NCBI GenBank assembly: GCA_031422315.1
Contig: JANOQN010000031.1
Coordinates: 1-63,229, forward strand
Length of the DNA: 63,229 nucleotides
DNA from: JANNYA01 sp031422315
Lineage (GTDB): Bacteria > Pseudomonadota > Gammaproteobacteria > Xanthomonadales > SZUA-5
Direction of reading: 5' to 3'
A program made the position numbers and the translations under genes. The notes under the pieces were generated by a model, which was not told the origin of the DNA, did not search any database, and saw nothing but the letters and a program-made list of their open reading frames with translations. Shown piece by piece: positions 1 through 8,700 of this stretch (position 1 is the first letter of the stretch; every line of letters starts with the position of its first letter).

Positions 1-801
1 GCCGCCTGTTCGGCAGTGAGCTCGCTGTAACGATAGAGCAAGTGCAGGCGCTCTTTCTAAGCCGCCTGTTCGGCAGTGAGCCCAAAAAGGGCCGCGCTGG
101 AATATCGCCCCAGTTTCTAAGCCGCCTGTTCGGCAGTGAGCTATCGAATCGAACGTAGGCAGTGCAAGCTGCTTTTCTAAGCCGCCTGTTCGGCAGTGAG
201 CGCTTTTGCGGCAATTGTTCGGGCGCGGTTGCTTTTCTAAGCCGCCTGTTCGGCAGTGAGCTAATTGACCTAGACCAATCCTTTAGTTCGATTTTTCTAA
301 GCCGCCTGTTCGGCAGTGAGCGCCATCTGCGCCATAGTCGGAGACTTCCCCCCTTTCTAAGCCGCCTGTTCGGCAGTGAGCGAGTTGCTGTGAAGCCTAC
401 GCCTCTAAGCCTTTTTCTAAGCCGCCTGTTCGGCAGTGAGCCTGGTTTTTGTAACTGTTCGTTGCCTTATCGGTTTCTAAGCCGCCTGTTCGGCAGTGAG
501 CAGCAGATTGAAACTAACGATTAATCCGTTTCTTTTCTAAGCCGCCTGTTCGGCAGTGAGCTTCCACCGGTACATCGGCATAGCCTTTTGTTATTTCTAA
601 GCCGCCTGTTCGGCAGTGAGCTGATATAGCTGCGCGCCTTGTGGTCGAATTCTTTTCTAAGCCGCCTGTTCGGCAGTGAGCTAATTCCTGAAGCTTGGCT
701 CCATTGCACAACTTTTCTAAGCCGCCTGTTCGGCAGTGAGCGGTAAAGCCCGCGACGCCTGTGTTCCCTGTTTTTTCTAAGCCGCCTGTTCGGCAGTGAG
801 C
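1..801 (-). CRISPR. Type I-F CRISPR array (left end outside window)
   Basis: Fourteen copies of a 28-bp repeat occur at a strict 60-bp period; the first copy is cut by the window edge and the last is 774-801. Thirteen complete spacers, each 32 bp, lie between them (22-53 through 742-773). All repeats are identical. Read on the minus strand the repeat starts GCTCACTGCC and ends GGCTTAGAAA, which is the I-F repeat class. It can fold a 5-bp stem CTGCC/GGCGG around GAACA, with one U-G wobble. The leader and cas genes lie at the high-coordinate end, so transcription runs leftward and 742-773 should be the newest spacer. The 28+32 geometry fits Cas6f processing. No degenerate trailer repeat is visible because the distal end is missing. 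Confidence 0.98.
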
Positions 802-919
802 CAGCCCGTGCGAAACATAACTGTTTGATTGGCAAAGAACAATTGGGAAAATGGCCGTTTCGACCAAAATATTTGACGCGCTGCTAAGTGGTTGATTTAT
901 ATAGGCGTTTAAACACGCG
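802..919 (-). promoter_or_regulatory. CRISPR leader
   Basis: This AT-rich stretch of 118 bp separates the first repeat of the array from the terminator downstream of cas6f. Its position next to identical repeats on the cas side is that of a leader, which should hold the crRNA promoter and the integration signals used by Cas1/Cas2-3. I did not identify a clear -35/-10 pair or an IHF site by eye. No coding sequence is credible here. Confidence 0.75.
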
Positions 920-956
920 AAAAAAAAGGGTCAAAACGATGGGCTTTGACCCTTTT
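920..956 (-). terminator. Intrinsic terminator of the cas operon
   Basis: A perfect 12-bp inverted repeat (924-935 with 945-956; arm AAAAGGGTCAAA) encloses a 9-nt loop. On the minus strand it is followed by a run of eight T (920-927). It lies 12 bp after the cas6f stop and before the leader. It should stop cas mRNA before the array, so the array would depend on its own leader promoter. Confidence 0.88.
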
Positions 957-968
957 AACGCCCAAAAG

Positions 969-1532
969 TTAAAACCAGGGCACTGTAGCGGTCGCGCTTA
1001 ACCCATAGCTATTGAACTTACCCGGGCTTGCTTGCGCCTGAAGCGGCCCGAGGCTAAGCAGCAGCGGAAACGACTCCCCGGTGCTTTTGCTGCGCAGCAA
1101 TAGGCCGGGCGCGTTCAACCGCTCATCCTTGGCGCCGGCAAAGCGCGCTTCGATGCTGGCGGTTTGCTCGGGATGGCGTTTGAGCTGGCGGCGCTTGATG
1201 CGCTCCATATTGCTGCGCGGGCGCAGGCGTAGCATGCGCCGGTGATGGTGCTGCGCGGGAATGGGCAAAACGTCGCCTATCGTTAAGTGATCACGCATGC
1301 CGCGCAGCCAATCTCCGCTGCGCAAGCTTTGCAGGCGCTGTTCTGCACCATGCAAACGCAGCACGCTGCCGAATTTTGCTTTGGCCAAATCGATGCCCGG
1401 AAAGCTAATGCCTACATCATCAGCTTGCAAATCAAACAACGCACGGTGCAGCTTTTGCAGCAAAGCCGCGCGCAGCATTTCGGGAGGGAACTCAGGATCT
1501 TTGATCAGGGTGAAGTTGAGGTAGTGGTGCAT
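969..1532 (-). CDS. cas6f: Type I-F pre-crRNA endonuclease Cas6f (Csy4)
   Basis: This 187-residue protein cleaves the I-F repeat transcript and stays bound to the crRNA hairpin within the Csy surveillance complex. It matches Pseudomonas Csy4 along its whole length. The known active-site positions are all present: His29 (in QKLHRAL), Ser148 (in LRSKSTG) and Tyr176 (in NSYGL). An arginine-rich helix at about residues 98-119 is the RNA-groove-binding element, and the protein ends in the typical VPWF. It follows cas7f after 2 bp and is the last gene of the operon, just before the terminator and array. Nothing suggests inactivation. Confidence 0.98.
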   Translation of the reverse strand: MHHYLNFTLIKDPEFPPEMLRAALLQKLHRALFDLQADDVGISFPGIDLAKAKFGSVLRLHGAEQRLQSLRSGDWLRGMRDHLTIGDVLPIPAQHHHRRMLRLRPRSNMERIKRRQLKRHPEQTASIEARFAGAKDERLNAPGLLLRSKSTGESFPLLLSLGPLQAQASPGKFNSYGLSATATVPWF

Positions 1533-1534
1533 GG

Positions 1535-2572
1535 CTATTCTTTACCTGATTCACCAAAAACACCGCCGCGAATCAGGGTTGCGATCACGTAATGCTGCTG
1601 CTCGATTGCGGGCACTTGATCTTTAATCATCCAGCCATCCAGCAAATTATAGAAATCCTGCTTTTGCTTGGGCTGGCGATAGGCCTTGCCAAGCGCAGTA
1701 ACGGAACCATAGGGTTCAACCGCAATCGGGCCCACGCCATCTTCATCGGGGTACCAGGTGTCAATCGTGCGCAGCGCATTGCCGATTTTTTGGCTGTGCA
1801 TGCCAGCAATGCCCTGTACGTCATAAAGCACCTTACTTTTATCGTTCTTACCTTTGTCTAAAATCAACTCTTGGCTTGGATATACTTCTTGCCCTGCACC
1901 CATGCGCACAAAGCCATGCACTTCAAGCAATGCGTAGCCTTTGCCTTGCAGCGCGGCTTGGATGACTGCGGCAAGCTCAGCCAGCGCCTTTTGTGCATCA
2001 TGCGGCACTTCAAAATCGCGTAGGGAAAAGCTCAGGCCATCAAATTCCCAAGCGGCCACAGCTTTGCCTTCTTTGACATGCTTGACTATGATGTATATCG
2101 ACTCTGCGCTCATGCGGTTGCGCCATAAAAAGCGCCCGTTGGCAATATTGATGGCGTAGCGTTTTGCCAATTCCGCAAAGTTTGTAGCTTTAGCGTAGCC
2201 TGCTACTGTATCGAGCAGCTTGGCTTGGTAATCGGCGTTATTGCACGCGTTTGGTGTGCCGGTGCCGCCTAAAACACGAATGGTGAGCGCGGCTTTTAAG
2301 GTATCGCAATCGGGCGGCAGCGTGGCGACATCCACAGTTTGCAGGTTCGGCTTTTGAATGTCAGCGTCTAATTTTGCCGGGTCATTTGCACCTGCTTTCA
2401 AACGGTTTGAGATGGTGCCACGCACTGATTTTTCACGAATGGCGATGGCCTTCCAGCCCTCAGCTGTGCCTTTGTTTGCCCAGTTGCCAGAATAAAAAAC
2501 AGCGTCAGATGGATCGACTTTGCGTTCGAAAGCTAAGACGGATGCGGTTTTGAGATCAGATTTTGTTGCCAT
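1535..2572 (-). CDS. cas7f: Type I-F Cascade backbone subunit Cas7f (Csy3)
   Basis: A 345-residue Csy3 protein, close to the usual length of about 340. In I-F systems about six copies polymerise along the crRNA spacer and form the backbone of the Csy complex. The N-terminus (KTASVLAFERKVDPSDAVFYSGNW) and the FLWRNRM segment are family hallmarks. It lies between cas5f, 65 bp upstream, and cas6f, 2 bp downstream. The 65-bp gap is a T-rich, locally repetitive stretch on the plus strand (GGGTTTG and TTGATT variants), the largest gap among the effector genes. An RBS (AAGGAAAT) precedes the ATG. Confidence 0.97.
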   Translation of the reverse strand: MATKSDLKTASVLAFERKVDPSDAVFYSGNWANKGTAEGWKAIAIREKSVRGTISNRLKAGANDPAKLDADIQKPNLQTVDVATLPPDCDTLKAALTIRVLGGTGTPNACNNADYQAKLLDTVAGYAKATNFAELAKRYAINIANGRFLWRNRMSAESIYIIVKHVKEGKAVAAWEFDGLSFSLRDFEVPHDAQKALAELAAVIQAALQGKGYALLEVHGFVRMGAGQEVYPSQELILDKGKNDKSKVLYDVQGIAGMHSQKIGNALRTIDTWYPDEDGVGPIAVEPYGSVTALGKAYRQPKQKQDFYNLLDGWMIKDQVPAIEQQHYVIATLIRGGVFGESGKE

Positions 2573-2637
2573 GATTAATTTCCTTTTGATTAAGTTTGAT
2601 TTGATTGATTTGAACGGTTGGGTTTGAATTGTTGGGT

Positions 2638-3606
2638 TTATCGGGTTTGTGAGTTGCTAACGAGGTAAGTGCCAGCGTCTGGCTCTGCTTGAAAGCGCCA
2701 GAGCATGTCTTCAAGATCGGCGATGCGGTGTGGCGAACGCCATTCGCCCAGGCTCAGCAGGCTTTCAACAAAGCGAAACGGTACGCTGGCATCGCGTACG
2801 TTTTTCGCCTCTCCGGGTGGATAGATTTCGGAAATGGCTGCAAAGCCCAGTGGAATCGGCACTAAAAACCCTGGTTTACATCGGGTTGCTTTCCAGCTGA
2901 ATTTGCCATCTTTGTTAGCCTCCTTCTCAGGGTCAATGTGCAGCGCGCATAGATCAAGCAAAGCTTCTAACGCGCTTGAATCGGGCTGTGCTTCGCGCAT
3001 TTCAGATAAGTGCTCCATCAGTAATTCGCTACGACAAATCAGCGCAAACCCCGGCATCAACATGCGTGTGAGCTTTTTCTGCACGGCCTCTTTCGAACCG
3101 CTGTTCCAGATCAAAGCGCGCGCAGCGCGAGGCCCTCGCAAGCTTATTCCGGGCGGCACTACGCTGCCACCGGCAATGCGCATTCCCATCGCAAGCTCAA
3201 GCAGCGCTGCCGCAAATGCCTGCGCGTCTTCATTGTCTTGACGCGGAGCATCGTTCCCGGAAACGGTAAGTACAATGCTGATGGTCAAATGCATACGGCC
3301 TTCCTCAACAATCGCCGATGTGTTGCCGGTTTGATCGAGCGGATTGCGCGTTAGCCGAAAGCTGCGCGGCGCATAGCTGGGGCCATCTGCTAACAATGGC
3401 TCGGCCTTGTGACAAACCACCGCTACACCGTGCAAATTGACATCAATACCGTCCGCGCGCAGCTTGCGTTCAAGGGCGTGAGCAAAGCCGGCAAATGCAG
3501 ACATCGCCGGAAAGCCCCAAGTCATCGGGCTGGACACCGCGTTGGCGTTTTGCACCTGCACGTGCGGCAACACCACCGCGCAGTCATAGTCAAAGCTAGT
3601 TGCCAT
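2638..3606 (-). CDS. cas5f: Type I-F Cascade subunit Cas5f (Csy2)
   Basis: A 322-residue Csy2 protein, which with Cas8f caps the 5' handle of the crRNA and contributes to PAM recognition. Identification rests on Csy2-like segments (VLPHVQVQNANAVSSPMTWGFPA near the start, the LTRNPLDQTG region and SFRLTR) and on its fixed position between cas8f and cas7f. Its start overlaps the end of cas8f by 11 bp, so the two are probably translationally coupled. The reading frame is intact. Confidence 0.95.
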   Translation of the reverse strand: MATSFDYDCAVVLPHVQVQNANAVSSPMTWGFPAMSAFAGFAHALERKLRADGIDVNLHGVAVVCHKAEPLLADGPSYAPRSFRLTRNPLDQTGNTSAIVEEGRMHLTISIVLTVSGNDAPRQDNEDAQAFAAALLELAMGMRIAGGSVVPPGISLRGPRAARALIWNSGSKEAVQKKLTRMLMPGFALICRSELLMEHLSEMREAQPDSSALEALLDLCALHIDPEKEANKDGKFSWKATRCKPGFLVPIPLGFAAISEIYPPGEAKNVRDASVPFRFVESLLSLGEWRSPHRIADLEDMLWRFQAEPDAGTYLVSNSQTR

Positions 3607-4909
3607 CGAGCATTGCCTCTAAATCTTGCGCTAACTCGGCCAGTTGCGGCTTAAGTTCGTGCTTCCACTGCAGGCTCTCTGCATCACCCATCGCGCTTTC
3701 ATCGGTGCGAATCGCGCTGCTAAGCCATTGCCCAAAATCGCTTGAAACTCGGCTGACAATGTCGCTAGCTTCCAAACGATCTTCCTCCTGGTGATTGGCA
3801 TACGGATCTAAAAGCTGGGATTGCGCTTTTCGTAAATCGCTTTTCAAACTCCAGCCCGGCGCTAGCGTATAAATCTGCGTGACGTAACTCAGTAATTCGT
3901 CAATAATTTCTTGAACTAAATCAGCGCGATGCGTGCGAATCTCGATATTGTTTTGTGCGGGCCCGCGCTTCTCAAATAAGTACGCGCGCAAGGCTTTGCT
4001 TAACTCTTTCACGCGCGGGCGGTTGGTAAATGCCCCATCAAAGATCGACTCACCGCGCGGCGGGCGCACATCACGGTTGACCCAATTGGGCGGTATGCTG
4101 GGCAATAAATACGCCTTCCCACCCCGTTCGCTGTTGAGCTGGCTGACATTCTGCGGCTTGCTACCGCCAAACGATTGCATCGCCAAGTTCGGAAAATCCC
4201 GGTAGCCGTTTTCGTTCGATTTGCCATCGCTGCGCGCCTTTCGCGCTGCCGCGGCTTCATCTGACCAGCGCTCCTGCTTTAGCGTGTTATGCCACGCGTG
4301 TACTAGTGCTGTGGGGAATAGCGGTGCGAGTAGGTGGTATTCGCCGGTGTCGAGTGGGAAGTACAGTTGTTTGGCTTTCGTTTCACTTCTCGGCTGGTCT
4401 GGTTCGAAGAGCTTGGAAAGCTGACGACAACGAAGTGAGCCGATAGCAGGATCATCAGATAATATTTTCGCAAGCCTCGGTTGCATCTCTGTTTGCGTTC
4501 CAGAAACGATCTCGCGCACCGTAGTGCCCAACATTTGAACGCTAAATAAGCGCGCTAGATCGCCTGCCTCTGCGATGTACGCCGCACCAGATGAGCAAAA
4601 AATATCAGCATGTTTTGCGACATGGGTTTGCGTTGTACCTATTAACTGATCACCGAGATTCGCAAATTTGATTTGATGTAAATTTGAGCCGCGCGCGGAC
4701 GGGTGTGTAGGTTTAAGCGTATGAGTGACCGCAATCCATCTTTCTGATCGAGTCAGTACTCGCTCTAACCAAGTTTCTCGAGCAAAGTCGCTGCGATCTA
4801 CCTTTTCTTTGTCAGCCGGTGTGGTCGCTTTTGACACAGCTCGTAGATATACAGAACTAAGAAATTCATCGAATTCGCGCCTTCCTTCAACATCACTATT
4901 TTGATTCAC
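3596..4909 (-). CDS. cas8f: Type I-F large subunit Cas8f (Csy1)
   Basis: A 437-residue Csy1 protein, the subunit that senses the PAM and recruits Cas2-3. Segments typical of the family include KFANLGDQLIGTTQTHV, LPSIPPNW and the C-terminal FGQWLSSAI region. The start is a GTG at 4909 preceded by GGCGG; the ATG two bases upstream is out of frame. It is the first effector gene after the DUF559 insert, so its upstream region differs from a canonical I-F operon, where cas8f follows cas2-3 closely. It may need a promoter inside the insert or read-through from cas1/cas2-3. The ORF is intact and overlaps cas5f. Confidence 0.95.
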   Translation of the reverse strand: MNQNSDVEGRREFDEFLSSVYLRAVSKATTPADKEKVDRSDFARETWLERVLTRSERWIAVTHTLKPTHPSARGSNLHQIKFANLGDQLIGTTQTHVAKHADIFCSSGAAYIAEAGDLARLFSVQMLGTTVREIVSGTQTEMQPRLAKILSDDPAIGSLRCRQLSKLFEPDQPRSETKAKQLYFPLDTGEYHLLAPLFPTALVHAWHNTLKQERWSDEAAAARKARSDGKSNENGYRDFPNLAMQSFGGSKPQNVSQLNSERGGKAYLLPSIPPNWVNRDVRPPRGESIFDGAFTNRPRVKELSKALRAYLFEKRGPAQNNIEIRTHRADLVQEIIDELLSYVTQIYTLAPGWSLKSDLRKAQSQLLDPYANHQEEDRLEASDIVSRVSSDFGQWLSSAIRTDESAMGDAESLQWKHELKPQLAELAQDLEAMLDGN

Positions 4910-4982
4910 ATTTAACCGCCTTTGTTGGATTCCTGTTGATTGGTAAATCGTCGAATTACTTTAGAGTCTTGAACTAGCTTTT

Positions 4983-5202
4983 CCCCTCACCCCAGCCCTC
5001 TCCCCGCACCGCCGATTCGGTTCCTTCCGAATTGGCGGGCGTGGCGAGGGAGCTGTTTGAGGTGCGAATAGCTCAGTCGCTACGCCGATAAAATTTGGGG
5101 CGTAGCGACGGAGCTGCTTGACGCGCGGACAGCTCCCTCTCCACGCCTGTAAATATGATTAGAAACAATGACTTGATGCGGGGAGAGGGCGGGGGTGAGG
5201 GG
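4983..5202. repeat. Nested fold-back repeat (DUF559 unit, cas8f side)
   Basis: Three inverted repeats are nested inside one another. The outer arms 4983-5008 and 5177-5202 match at 25 of 26 positions. The middle arms 5038-5055 and 5130-5147 match at 17 of 18. The inner arms 5076-5086 and 5099-5109 (GTCGCTACGCC) match at all 11. Its left part (4983-5068) is also a direct repeat of 5603-5688. The right outer arm ends 6 bp from the DUF559 stop codon. It can form a long hairpin in RNA or DNA. The C-rich CCCTCACCCC/CCCTCTCCCC class resembles dispersed bacterial repeats. Confidence 0.93.
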
Positions 5203-5208
5203 TAAAAA

Positions 5209-5562
5209 TTACCCAGAATCTTCCCGAAGCACCGCTAAAATCTGCGCCGCTACACAATCTGGACTGCCATGGATCGCCTCATCTTTGAAACGCAAAACCC
5301 GAAAACCGATCGACGCCAAAAACTGATCGCGCAATTGATCGTACGCTGCGCGATCATCATGCGTGATGCCATCGCATTCGACGACTAGGCGATGCACGAT
5401 ACAAACAAAATCAACGGTGTAGTTTCCAATCGGCTGCTGACGGCGAAACTTGAAGCCTGCTAAGTCGCGATCGCGCAGCAGTATCCACATCACTTTTTCT
5501 GAGAGCGTCGATTTGCGACGAAGTCGCCGCGCGAATTGGGTTTGGTTTTCAGTTTGATGCAT
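5209..5562 (-). CDS. DUF559 family Vsr-like endonuclease inserted in the cas operon
   Basis: A 117-residue DUF559 protein, related to the very-short-patch-repair/PD-(D/E)XK nuclease fold. Visible signatures are the basic N-terminal helix (ARRLRRKSTLSEKVMW), FKFRRQQPIGNYTVDFVC with the core Asp, LVVECDG with the second acidic pair, then a His, and GFRVLRF near the end. A GAGG lies upstream of the ATG. The gene sits between cas2-3 and cas8f, co-oriented, within a 721-bp unit bounded by repeats. DUF559 is not a known component of I-F systems, so I read this as an inserted selfish or repair nuclease unit; a role in interference or adaptation is speculative. Confidence 0.92.
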   Translation of the reverse strand: MHQTENQTQFARRLRRKSTLSEKVMWILLRDRDLAGFKFRRQQPIGNYTVDFVCIVHRLVVECDGITHDDRAAYDQLRDQFLASIGFRVLRFKDEAIHGSPDCVAAQILAVLREDSG

Positions 5563-5602
5563 TTTTTAGCCTCGATTGTTTGCGATGCTCGGTCAATTTT
5601 TT

Positions 5603-5703
5603 CCCCTCACCCCAGCCCTCTCCCCGCACCACCTATTCGGTTCCTTCCAAATCAGCGGGCGTGGCGAGGGAGCTGTTTGTGGCGCGAACGGCTTCCTCGC
5701 CAC
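5603..5703. repeat. Second copy of the DUF559-flanking repeat (cas2-3 side)
   Basis: Positions 5603-5688 are a direct repeat of 4983-5068 with about 7 mismatches in 86 bp. The unit then closes with its own short inverted repeat, 5661-5669 GTGGCGAGG with 5695-5703 CCTCGCCAC. It ends at 5703, one base before the last base of the cas2-3 stop codon (5705-5707). With the fold-back repeat at 4983-5202 it brackets the DUF559 gene. Confidence 0.9.
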
Positions 5704-5704
5704 T

Positions 5705-8700
5705 TCACAAATCTAATTCCTTGCTGGCATAGCCCAGCCATGGATGCCAACTGAGCTTCCCGGTTTTGCCGTAATCCGTCACTTGCATACACGCAAATCG
5801 GCGCGCTAAATCTTGTGGTTCCATGTACTCCGCCTCAGGTAATGCGGCCAATCCATCCGCTAAGTGCGGCGTTGCCCAAAGCATTACGCCGGCCGCGGGG
5901 ACGAGTTTGACCAAATCAAATTGACCATTCTGCGGAGTGTCAATAGCTTTTGGCTCAACGAGAAAATGCTGAGGCACATCATTATCTAGCAGTACGTAAT
6001 ACTCAATCTGCTTCATTGGATTGCGGAACGTTTTTTCGCTTTGCTCAATCCCGGTGAACTGCGTAGCGCCTGCCCAGAAGCGGCGCACAAAATATTCACC
6101 GGCGCGCTCGTGAACCAGCAAAGCGCGGAGCCGCGCGTGCTCTAAATCTAGCAAGCGTTCCCGCGGTTTTTCGAATCGTTCAACAATGCGCGGCGCTGCG
6201 CTCAGCGGTTCAATATCTTCCGGTTGCAGCAGCTTTGCCAGCTCGTGTGTTTTGAGCAAATAGCGCTTTTCACGATCAAAATTTGAACTTGACTCAAAGC
6301 CCGGCCACTTAAAGGCGGGCTCGTCAGGTTTGCTGGTTAGCACGCGCAAATTTTGATTCAACAGCACGATATTAGGCTGCTGCACCGCGCCAGGGCGATG
6401 CCTGCGCACCCGACCGGCAATTTGGATGATCGAGCGCATGGAAGATGGCTCCACGATGGCCCAGTCGTAATCATGATCGCGCCCAACTTCCGCAACTGGG
6501 CTGGCGAGTACGATAAATACGTGCTCGGTTTCGGGCTCATGATCTAGTATTTTGCGCAACGCGGCGTCCTTGAACACCGCGAATTCATCATGCCGCTTAA
6601 GCATTTGATCTAAGCGTTTTTCAATGCCTGAGCGCACGATCAGTGGAAAGCGCGAGTGATACACGCACAGGTGAATTTTGGTATTCGCGGGCGGTGCGAC
6701 GCTAAACAGCGTGCGCGCTACGGCAATAATGGCGTTGATGTTTGCCATGCGAATCAAGCCAAAACTGACGCGCTTACTGGAAATTGGATCTTGCGTATGG
6801 TGCAGCTGATGCAGCGAGCCATAAATAGGCGGCAGCTGTTTGGCGAAAGCGCGTTCGATGTGGCGGGGCTTGGTTAAACTCTTGTCAATATCAAGCGTTT
6901 GGATGCGCGCTTTGCGCCGTTGCTCACTGGCCTTGTTGCCCAAATTTTTAAGGCGAACAGCCACAAAGGCTTCGTGCGCCGCTGAGAAGCCCAGCTCATC
7001 CCGGCAATCCGTATACGCTTTGCCAAACTCATCAAACCAGGCGCAGCACACATTGAGCGCGCGGTTTGGTGCACCCACATTCGCTTGAAACATAGCTCGC
7101 CCCGCCAAGTAAGCAGCGAACAAGCCCTGCACCAACGCGGGCGGCAAGGTCGCTGAGGACAACAGTACGCGGCTGCCCAGCAAGCCTGCAAAATGCACCA
7201 AGCGCGTCAAGGCGGGTAAATCTTCTAAATCAAAATCATCAGGCTCATCAAGCACTAAATCTGAGGTCAATAGCCGCAACATTGGGCCAATGTGGTGCCC
7301 GGCGCGCAGCGTTTCTGAAGCGGGCATTAAGTGATCAACAGTGCAAACCAATACCGGCGCACTGAGCATTTTGAGGGTTTTACTATTGCGCTGATCACGG
7401 CCTTTGGCCTTAAGAAAATCCGCCAACACGCCAGTGCCCAACGCGCCTTCGTAGCGCACGCCAATGCCATCATCAAGCAGTGCTTCCGCTGATTCACTGC
7501 CGTGAATTGCCGGGTTATTGCGCTCGCGCTCCTCGCGTTTCGCATGCTCATGCAGCGCCCGTACGGCGCTGGAGCCAATCATCACGGCAATATCGTCTTC
7601 TTGTAAATTTAAGCGCTCGCGGTAGGCATCACCGGTTTGCAAAGTTAGCGTGCGAAGGCCCAGCGCAACGCAAAAGCGTGCGCCGCTGGCGGGTGCCAAG
7701 CCATACATGATGCGTGCATTGGCAAGGGTTTTTCCGCAACCTGTGGAAGCCATATTGATTCCGAAAAATCCCTGCTGTTTAGAGCGCTTTTGCAAATACA
7801 CCGCTAGCTCAAACGCTTGGTTTTGCCAAGCAAAAGCCCCACTTGCTGGTTGGCGAAATCGGCGCCGCTGCGCAATGACGGGGAAAGCATTTGCCAAGCC
7901 TGAAAAGCTCAACGCAACTCGCTTTGCATAGCGCGCGACGCCAATCAAATGTTCGTCCAAGCGCTGCTTGCGTGATCCATCAGCGCGCGTGTTTGCGAAA
8001 ATGGGGTAGCGCTCGTCACCAAAGTTTCGGTTGCCCTCTTCGCTTGAAAATTGATGATCGCCAGCAATCAGCGCAAGCCTTGCAAGGTGCGCGATAAACG
8101 GGTTGTTGATCGAAGCTAAGCTGAGGTGTTTAGGGTCTCGCAGGATATCTGCAGCCAGTTTTTTGGCACGTATTTGCCAGGTTTGGCTTTGCGTCGGCAG
8201 GCCGCCATTAAAGCGCCAACAGTCGTTCGCATTCACCATTGCCGATTCATTTGAATGCGCCCAGCTTGCGTCTAGTTCAGTCCATATCGCAGCTAAGGCG
8301 TTGTTCGAAACACCCTCAAGATTTGGCAGTGGCAAACGGTGGTGTGCTAGTACCAACCAAGCCACCAAATGCGCAAACGGCGCCAAATTTGCAAAAGGTT
8401 TGTCGATCGACGGCGTAATGCCATCGCAAATTAGGCGTTGCTGCCAAACATCACTTTCAACGTCGATATGGACAAGCCGCGCTAACCAAACTTCATCTGC
8501 GTCCTTGCCAACAAACGCTTGCAACAAGCGAAGGCTGACCCACTCGTGCCGATAGGGGTCAGCAAGCCGTTCGTTGGACTCAAGCTTTTTCTGAAACAAC
8601 GCGCTGGCTTTGCCAAAGTCATGCCAAAGCGCTGCCATTTCTGCGGCCAAACGGATGGCTGTCAGGCTGTGCCAATCGTTTTCATCATCACTCCTCAACA

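Noticed and set aside
22..773. Self-targeting spacers
   Set aside because: Comparing the 13 spacers with the rest of the window by eye gave no match. This does not exclude targets elsewhere in the genome.
162..867. Open frames of 104-120 codons across the CRISPR array (both strands) with repeated peptides such as FLSRLFGSE and AHCRTGGLE
   Set aside because: They are the repeat unit read through because 60 bp is a multiple of three. There is no RBS and no independent coding signal.
4910..5705. DUF559 as an anti-CRISPR or a split cas gene
   Set aside because: The sequence is a plain DUF559 nuclease-fold protein and all six expected cas genes are complete, so neither explanation is needed.
6874..7191. 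Long minus-strand frame of 105 codons inside cas2-3
   Set aside because: It is a same-strand shadow of cas2-3 in another frame, with no family resemblance.
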